From assembly GCF_005280655.1 (NCBI RefSeq), contig NZ_CP040058.1, forward strand, positions 1,526,001-1,590,000: a stretch of 64,000 nt of DNA. Reading direction: 5' to 3'. A program made the position numbers and the translations under genes. Below, one piece after another: positions 59,746-64,000 of the stretch. Numbering within the stretch: the stretch's first letter is position 1; every line of letters begins with the position of its first letter. The notes beneath the pieces were generated by a model that was not told the DNA's origin, made no database searches, and saw only the letters and a program-made list of their open reading frames with translations. Source of the DNA: Anaerostipes rhamnosivorans. Lineage in GTDB: Bacteria > Bacillota > Clostridia > Lachnospirales > Lachnospiraceae.

Positions 59746-61737
59746 TTATAAGAAGTGATGTCTTTCAAGTGCGATCAGGATATCACGCCCTTCTTTGACA
59801 CCTTCGATCATACGTCTTGTCTTTGCGCTGTCACCGATGTTGAGAACTTCGATGCCTTCATCTACAAAATGATCGTACAGAGCCTGCAGCGCCGGTGTGG
59901 CAGACTGCATTCCGAGACAGATAAATCCATAGTCAAAGTCTAATTCCAGATCCTTATAGTCATGACGGACAATAAAAGAGTTCTCTTTCACTTCCAAAAG
60001 GTTGGCATTCGGATACTGAGTGACTTTGTATTTCTCCAGAAGCTCATTGGCACCGGTTCTTGTGATAAGATCCAAGTCTTCTCCAAAATGGGGCTTTTTC
60101 TCTACAATGGTCACATCTGCTTTTCTAGGAGCAAAGAATTCAACCACATCCAAACCGACATTTCCTCCTCCGATGACAACGACTTTTTTGCCGGAAAGAT
60201 CTGTTTTTTCAAATGTGTCTACCTTGTCAACCAGGTCAAAGATCGTAGAGACATTTCCTTTTTCAAGGTTTTCCTTAAGGCCTGGAATATTCGGAAGCAG
60301 TGGGTTGGAACCGGTTGCGTTGACAACGATGTCCGGTTTGAATCCGTCTACAAATTCCGCAGTAGCTTCTACATTCTTGCAGATAAACAAGTTTTTAAGG
60401 GCCATGGCTCTTTTTTCCTGATAAGCAGGGAAGTAACCAAGACGTTTTTTATTCGGCATGTTGCCCACACGTCTAGCCAGTCCGCCAAGCTGGTTGGTCT
60501 TTTCGATCAGAACAGTGGAACATCCCACCTCTGCTGCAGTACATGCGGCTTCAAGGCCTGCGGTACCGCCTCCGATAACAACCACGTTGCAAGGCTTCTT
60601 GATATGCTCTTTTTTATAGTTTTCTCCGCTTACTACAAATGGATTGACAGTACAGCGCATCGGTTTGTTGCTGAGCGTTGCAGTACATCCATTGTTGCAG
60701 GAGATACATTTGTTGATATCATCGGTGTTTCCGAACTGTACTTTGTTGACCCACTCAGGATCTGCGATCAGTCCTCGGCCGATACCGATCAGGTCAGACT
60801 GGCCGCTCTTTAAAATCTCATTGGCAATCTCAGGTTCACGGATATTTCCTTCAGCGGTACATGGTTTTCCAGTTTTCTTCTTAACAGCCTTGGACATATA
60901 AGATTTCCATCCGTCCGGAAGGTAATCTGCGTCATGCTGATACTGAATTGTACAGGTAAGACCTGCGGATACTGCAAATACGTCTACATAATCTTCAAAA
61001 TATTCAACGATCTCCAATGTGTCATTCAGTGAGTTTCCGCCTTCAGTGAGCTCATCTGCACTGATTCTTAAAAAGATCGGGATGTTCTCGCCTACAACTT
61101 CGCGGACTGCTTTTAAAACGAGCGTTGTAAAACGTGCACGATTTTCTTTAGAACCGCCAAACTCATCTGTCCTGTCATTGGTCAGCGGGGATAAGAACTG
61201 GTTTAGCAGATAGCCGTGTCCTGCCTGGATCTCAACAGCATCAAAGCCGGCTGTGACTGCGCGCTTAGCAGCGTCTGCAAACTTCTGGACAATACCGTGG
61301 ATCTCTTCTATGGTAAGAGGTCTCGGGATGTCTTCTCCAGCTTTTGATGGAATATCAGAAGCAGATACCGGCTGGATATTTGTCACAGAACCGTCTGAGT
61401 CGGCACCGCCGTGATTGAGCAGAATAGAAGCGTTGGATCCGTATTCATGGATCGCTTCACAGAGCTTGTACAGTCCATGGATGTAGTTGTCATGGTCAAT
61501 TCTCAACTGGTTGGTGCTTAAAGATCCCTGAGGGGATGCGACACTGGCACCTTCCACTGTGATGAGGCCTATGCCTCCTTTTGCATGTTGTTTATAATAT
61601 GCAATCAGTTTATCACTGACTTCTCCTGTTCGTTCAGCAAAATTTGTTCCAATCGGCGTCATGACAATACGGTTTTTTAATGTCATTGATTTTACTGTAA
61701 ATGGTTCAAATAGATTGCGGAAATTCTTTGCAGCCAT
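59746..61737 (-). CDS. 4Fe-4S flavoprotein enoate reductase/2,4-dienoyl-CoA reductase-like enzyme, copy 2
   Basis: 663 residues, same architecture as 35320: FMN TIM-barrel (FEPFTVKSMTLKNRIVMTP), 4Fe-4S ligands CISCNNGC and a further Cys in KPMRCTVNP, and an FAD/NAD(P)H module (VVIGGGTAGLEAACTAAEVG, VVVIGGGNVGLDVVEFFAP). In the active-site loop the usual His of VEIH is Gln (VEIQAGHGYLLNQF), whereas copy 1 keeps His; this may change substrate orientation. GGAGG eight bases upstream sets the start at 61737. It is divergent from LysR 3 across a long repeat-filled region. Confidence 0.9.
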   Translation of the reverse strand: MAAKNFRNLFEPFTVKSMTLKNRIVMTPIGTNFAERTGEVSDKLIAYYKQHAKGGIGLITVEGASVASPQGSLSTNQLRIDHDNYIHGLYKLCEAIHEYGSNASILLNHGGADSDGSVTNIQPVSASDIPSKAGEDIPRPLTIEEIHGIVQKFADAAKRAVTAGFDAVEIQAGHGYLLNQFLSPLTNDRTDEFGGSKENRARFTTLVLKAVREVVGENIPIFLRISADELTEGGNSLNDTLEIVEYFEDYVDVFAVSAGLTCTIQYQHDADYLPDGWKSYMSKAVKKKTGKPCTAEGNIREPEIANEILKSGQSDLIGIGRGLIADPEWVNKVQFGNTDDINKCISCNNGCTATLSNKPMRCTVNPFVVSGENYKKEHIKKPCNVVVIGGGTAGLEAACTAAEVGCSTVLIEKTNQLGGLARRVGNMPNKKRLGYFPAYQEKRAMALKNLFICKNVEATAEFVDGFKPDIVVNATGSNPLLPNIPGLKENLEKGNVSTIFDLVDKVDTFEKTDLSGKKVVVIGGGNVGLDVVEFFAPRKADVTIVEKKPHFGEDLDLITRTGANELLEKYKVTQYPNANLLEVKENSFIVRHDYKDLELDFDYGFICLGMQSATPALQALYDHFVDEGIEVLNIGDSAKTRRMIEGVKEGRDILIALERHHFL

Positions 61738-61848
61738 AGTTAGTTCCTCCATTTTTCTTTCTTTTTCACTGCAATAATTATATCAAACTGTGTATACAAA
61801 TGCAATGAATATTATACCCAGAGGGCACTCCACAACATAAAAGCCATT

Positions 61849-61870
61849 GGGTGGACGTGCTTTGCACGAT
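61849..61870 (+). repeat. GGGTGGACG module, copy 2
   Basis: GGGTGGACGTGC-TTT-GCACGAT, directly in front of stem-loop repeat D. It contains a CGTGC/GCACG hairpin. Confidence 0.7.
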
Positions 61871-61878
61871 AGGGTATG

Positions 61879-61941
61879 AGTTTTTCTCCATTGTCTCCAG
61901 TCGGCTCTGGAAAGGCCTCCTTCCGACAACGGAGAAAAACT
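61879..61941 (-). repeat. Stem-loop repeat with 29-nt apex, copy D
   Basis: Left arm AGTTTTTCTCCATTGTC (61879-61895), apex 61896-61924 identical to copy C, right arm GACAACGGAGAAAAACT (61925-61941). The one A-C mismatch is a U-G pair on the minus strand. Confidence 0.78.
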
Positions 61942-62080
61942 ATCGTAGGATGGCACCTTTTGTTTTTTAACTTTCATCTATTCTCTAACGAACTGCCCGT
62001 AAGCCTGAACGAATATGTAACGTTTAAAGAAAACACACAAAACGTAAAATGATAGGAGTCAAAAGGAGCCACTTTACGAA

Positions 62081-62143
62081 AGTTATTTACCACTATTGGA
62101 GGAGCGCATTTCAAAAGCGTGACGGAAATAGTGGTAAATAACT
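62081..62143 (+). repeat. Stem-loop repeat with 29-nt apex, copy F (inverted orientation)
   Basis: Arms AGTTATTTACCACTATT (62081-62097) and its exact complement (62127-62143) are a perfect 17-bp stem around a 29-base apex. Read on the other strand the apex starts TCCG, has GCTTTT and ends CTCC, aligning position by position with copies C, D and X. Confidence 0.8.
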
Positions 62144-62148
62144 CATGA

Positions 62149-62209
62149 CATTTTCCACATGATTTCCGTTCGGCTCTTAGAATGCCTCACTCCAATTATG
62201 TAGAAAATG
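62149..62209 (-). repeat. Stem-loop repeat with 29-nt apex, copy X
   Basis: Arms CATTTTCCACATGATT (62149-62164) and AATTATGTAGAAAATG (62194-62209), with two imperfect pairs. The 29-base apex (62165-62193) starts TCCG, contains CGGCTCTTAG and ends CTCC. Only 5 bases separate it from copy F. The mismatches favour neither strand. Confidence 0.72.
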
Positions 62210-62265
62210 GACGTAATGTCTGCTGGAGAAGGGCTTCTGTCAAAAGAAGGGTGACACTTTTCAAA

Positions 62266-62328
62266 AGTTATTTACCACTATTGGAGGAGCGTATTTCAAA
62301 AGCGCGACGGAAATAGTGGTAAATAACT
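62266..62328 (+). repeat. Stem-loop repeat with 29-nt apex, copy G
   Basis: Same 17-bp arms as copy F (62266-62282, 62312-62328); the apex differs at two positions that are paired with the same inner stem (GCGC/GCGT against GCGT/GCGC), so pairing is kept in both. Confidence 0.8.
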
Positions 62329-62364
62329 CATTCCCACAGGGCAGTCTGTAATTTCATACCCTGC

Positions 62365-62386
62365 GGGTGGACGTGCTTTGTACGAT
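62365..62386 (+). repeat. GGGTGGACG module, copy 3
   Basis: GGGTGGACGTGC-TTT-GTACGAT, flanked by TCATACC (62354) and GGTATGA (62389), which pair. Confidence 0.68.
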
Positions 62387-62433
62387 AAGGTATGATATAC
62401 TCAAAGCTAAGAAACTAATCCTGGAGGTATCCT

Positions 62434-63318
62434 ATGAATCTGAATCATCTGTATTATTTCAGAACGTTGGTGAAAGAGCAGCACTATACGAAAGCTGCCC
62501 AGATATTAAATATCACGCAGCCAAGCCTGAGCCATGCCATCAATGCTTTGGAAAAGGAGTTGAATGTCAAATTATTTGAGAAAGTTGGAAGAAATGCCAG
62601 GCTTACCAAGGAAGGTGAACTTTTTTGGCGTTATGTGGTGCAGTCTCTGGATATGCTGGATGAAGGCAGGCGGGTTGTGGGTGAAGTCTCTGGAATGGTA
62701 GGCGGTTTCATTGATATCGGATATATTTATACACTGGGAAGTCATTTTATTCCCCAGAATATGAGCGATTATATGAATATGAACGAGGGGAAAAATATCA
62801 GGTTTTCCTTTGGCCAGGGGACCACGGAACAGATGATAGAAGAATTAAAAAAGGGAACCTATGATTTGGTATTTTCGTCCTATAAAGAGGGGGAGGACCG
62901 GCTGAACTTTATTCCAGTAGTGGAAGAAGAGCTTGTGTTGATTACACCGAAAGGCCATCCGCTGTCCCGGGAAAAGGCTGTTGATCTGGCGGAGACGACC
63001 ACATATCCGTATATTATGTTCTCCAGAAAGAGTGGACTGAGGCCGTTTATCAACAAGCTGTTTACAAAGGTAAAAGCACAGCCGTTTATCGCATATGAGG
63101 GGGAAGAAGATTCTTCCGTGGCGGGACTTGTGGCCGCTGGGCTGGGTATCTCCATCGTGCCCAGAATCCCGCTCCTGGAAACAATGGAAGTGGAAGTGAT
63201 CCCTATTAAAAGGCCGGAGATCAAACGCTATATTTATCTCGTTACGCAGAAGGATAAATACTTGTCGCCGATCGTGCAGGATTTTATCAAGTTTATAAAA
63301 TCCCGCCACCAGCTGTAG
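62434..63318 (+). CDS. LysR-family regulator 3 of the hydroaromatic island
   Basis: 294 residues: winged helix (YTKAAQILNITQPSLSHAINALEKEL) and effector domain. It is close in sequence pattern to the regulators at 37446 and 41527. It is divergent from flavoenzyme 2, separated by the repeat region, and directly upstream of the chorismate mutase/shikimate kinase gene. Flavoenzyme 2 is the most likely target, by analogy with the pairing of LysR 1 and flavoenzyme 1. Confidence 0.9.
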   Translation: MNLNHLYYFRTLVKEQHYTKAAQILNITQPSLSHAINALEKELNVKLFEKVGRNARLTKEGELFWRYVVQSLDMLDEGRRVVGEVSGMVGGFIDIGYIYTLGSHFIPQNMSDYMNMNEGKNIRFSFGQGTTEQMIEELKKGTYDLVFSSYKEGEDRLNFIPVVEEELVLITPKGHPLSREKAVDLAETTTYPYIMFSRKSGLRPFINKLFTKVKAQPFIAYEGEEDSSVAGLVAAGLGISIVPRIPLLETMEVEVIPIKRPEIKRYIYLVTQKDKYLSPIVQDFIKFIKSRHQL

Positions 63319-63425
63319 AAAAGGAGGCAGAGGATTCTCCAGTCTCAGTCCAATATTGAAAGAAATGCCGGATTATGGTATACTGAACCACATTAGATTA
63401 CGATTGAAGAAAAGCGAGGAACACA

Positions 63426-64000
63426 ATGGGAAAGTTAGAAGAGATCAGAGCCAGACTGGAGATCTGTGACAAACAGATCGTGTCAGTTCTGGAAGACCGG
63501 ATGGATATTATCAAAGAGATCATGGAGTACAAAAAAGAAAACGGACTTCCGATCCTCCAGCCAGAGCAGGAAAAGCGTCAGAGAAAGATGCTGAAAGAGC
63601 ATGTAAAAGATAATACATATAAGGAAGAGATTCTGAACATTTTTACTTATATTGTTGAAAATAGCAGAAGGATTCAGGCCAGGACTCTGTTTACCCATAA
63701 TATTTTCCTGATTGGATTTATGGGAGTTGGTAAAAGTACAGTTTCTGACTATTTGAGTACGATTCTTGCCTCTCCCCAGGTGGAGATGGATCAAGTAATT
63801 GTAGACAAAGAGAAGATGTCTATCAATAAGATTTTTGAAGAGTATGGTGAAGAGTATTTTAGAAACTGTGAGACTAACCTGCTGATCGAACTGCAGAAAA
63901 AGAATAACCAGATTGTGTCCTGTGGAGGCGGAGTGGCCATGAGAGAGATCAATGTGCAGGAGATGAAAAAGAACGGACGAGTGGTTCTTTTGACCGCTTC
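63426..64000 (+). CDS. Bifunctional chorismate mutase/shikimate kinase (3' end outside window)
   Basis: The first 191 codons are open and run off the right edge. Residues 1-90 are an AroQ-type chorismate mutase helix bundle (LEEIRARLEICDKQIVSVLEDR, KKENGLPILQPEQEKR). From about residue 98 a shikimate kinase follows: Walker A GFMGVGKSTV, MSINKIFEEYGEEYFRNCET and SCGGGVAMRE. The fusion joins two steps of aromatic amino-acid synthesis; such fusions are known in clostridia. GAGGA precedes the ATG. It is the only clearly anabolic shikimate-pathway gene in the window. Confidence 0.9.
   Translation, partial: MGKLEEIRARLEICDKQIVSVLEDRMDIIKEIMEYKKENGLPILQPEQEKRQRKMLKEHVKDNTYKEEILNIFTYIVENSRRIQARTLFTHNIFLIGFMGVGKSTVSDYLSTILASPQVEMDQVIVDKEKMSINKIFEEYGEEYFRNCETNLLIELQKKNNQIVSCGGGVAMREINVQEMKKNGRVVLLTA

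Larger units (their letters stand above)
61738..62433. other. 696-base repeat-filled divergent region
   Basis: No credible reading frame. It holds four stem-loop repeats (61879-61941, 62081-62143, 62149-62209, 62266-62328) and two GGGTGGACG modules (61849-61870, 62365-62386), between flavoenzyme 2 (-) and LysR 3 (+). Confidence 0.75.

Noticed and set aside
59962..60813. 283-codon open frame on the plus strand opposite flavoenzyme 2
   Set aside because: Antisense shadow of a strongly conserved enzyme; its translation is low in structure and Cys/Phe-rich without motif.
62081..62328. Repeats as a CRISPR array
   Set aside because: The copies are large palindromes of unequal spacing and alternating orientation, with no spacer-repeat regularity and no cas genes.
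61738..62433. Insertion sequence or MITE pair around the repeats
   Set aside because: No transposase, no terminal repeats shared by all copies and no obvious target-site duplication; mobility remains possible but unsupported.

Overview
The window looks like the chromosome of a spore-forming anaerobic Firmicute, most likely a Lachnospiraceae-type Clostridium. The reasons are the anaerobic sulfite reductase AsrABC, a sporulation sigma factor of the SigK type, the RNase J/IreB/RuvX/DUF1292 gene order, frequent TTG starts with strong GGAGG sites, and low-to-moderate GC. The genus cannot be fixed from sequence alone. No rRNA, tRNA, CRISPR array, prophage or transposase was seen.

Layout. 0-3 kb: asrABC (dissimilatory-type sulfite reductase). 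3-6.5 kb: an AraC/GyrI regulator, a cation/proton antiporter and a HAD phosphatase. 6.5-18 kb: a dense housekeeping block of RNA modification and processing genes (prmA, rsmE, cysteine desulfurase, thiI, mtaB, ireB, ruvX, DUF1292, a Fur-family gene, RNase J, an MltG-like stub, trmR, trhP). 18-30 kb: accessory and envelope genes (BlaI-like, PhzF, LysR, an ABC1/UbiB kinase with a phasin-like partner, TetR plus nucleoside phosphorylase, NUDIX, a two-component system with a VanY peptidase, two MORN-repeat lipoproteins). 30-35 kb: a DsrE-like protein, sigK, a decayed acetyltransferase, a lipoprotein, a Cys/Pro-headed beta-rich protein, a glyoxalase-fold protein and a membrane XRE regulator.

35.3-62 kb is the striking part: a large hydroaromatic-acid (quinate/shikimate) island. 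It holds two nearly identical YdiB-type quinate/shikimate dehydrogenases, two type I dehydroquinases, one divergent type II dehydroquinase, three YdiM/YdiN-like MFS carriers, a complete TRAP transporter, an aldo/keto reductase, two large 4Fe-4S flavoprotein enoate-reductase-like enzymes, a YdiF-like CoA-transferase, a MaoC hydratase, a ketopantoate-reductase-fold enzyme, a glyoxalase-fold protein, three related LysR regulators and an AraC regulator. The content parallels the E. coli ydiMN-ydiB-aroD-ydiF locus (from memory), with TRAP import and reductive flavoenzymes added. I infer import, oxidation and dehydration of quinate/shikimate, CoA activation, and use of the product as carbon source or electron acceptor. 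The island also encloses an orphan binding lipoprotein, a second siroheme reductase and a YqeG phosphatase. A bifunctional chorismate mutase/shikimate kinase starts at 63426 and runs off the right edge.

Non-coding structure is rich. There are five copies of a stem-loop repeat with a fixed 29-nt apical region, four of them packed into 61.9-62.3 kb. A 28-bp leader element is identical in front of the first ydiB-like gene and the TRAP operon. Phased 21-bp direct repeats lie beside the AraC gene. Phased 11-bp direct repeats lie before vanY and its two-component operon. A TetR-type palindrome covers its own promoter.
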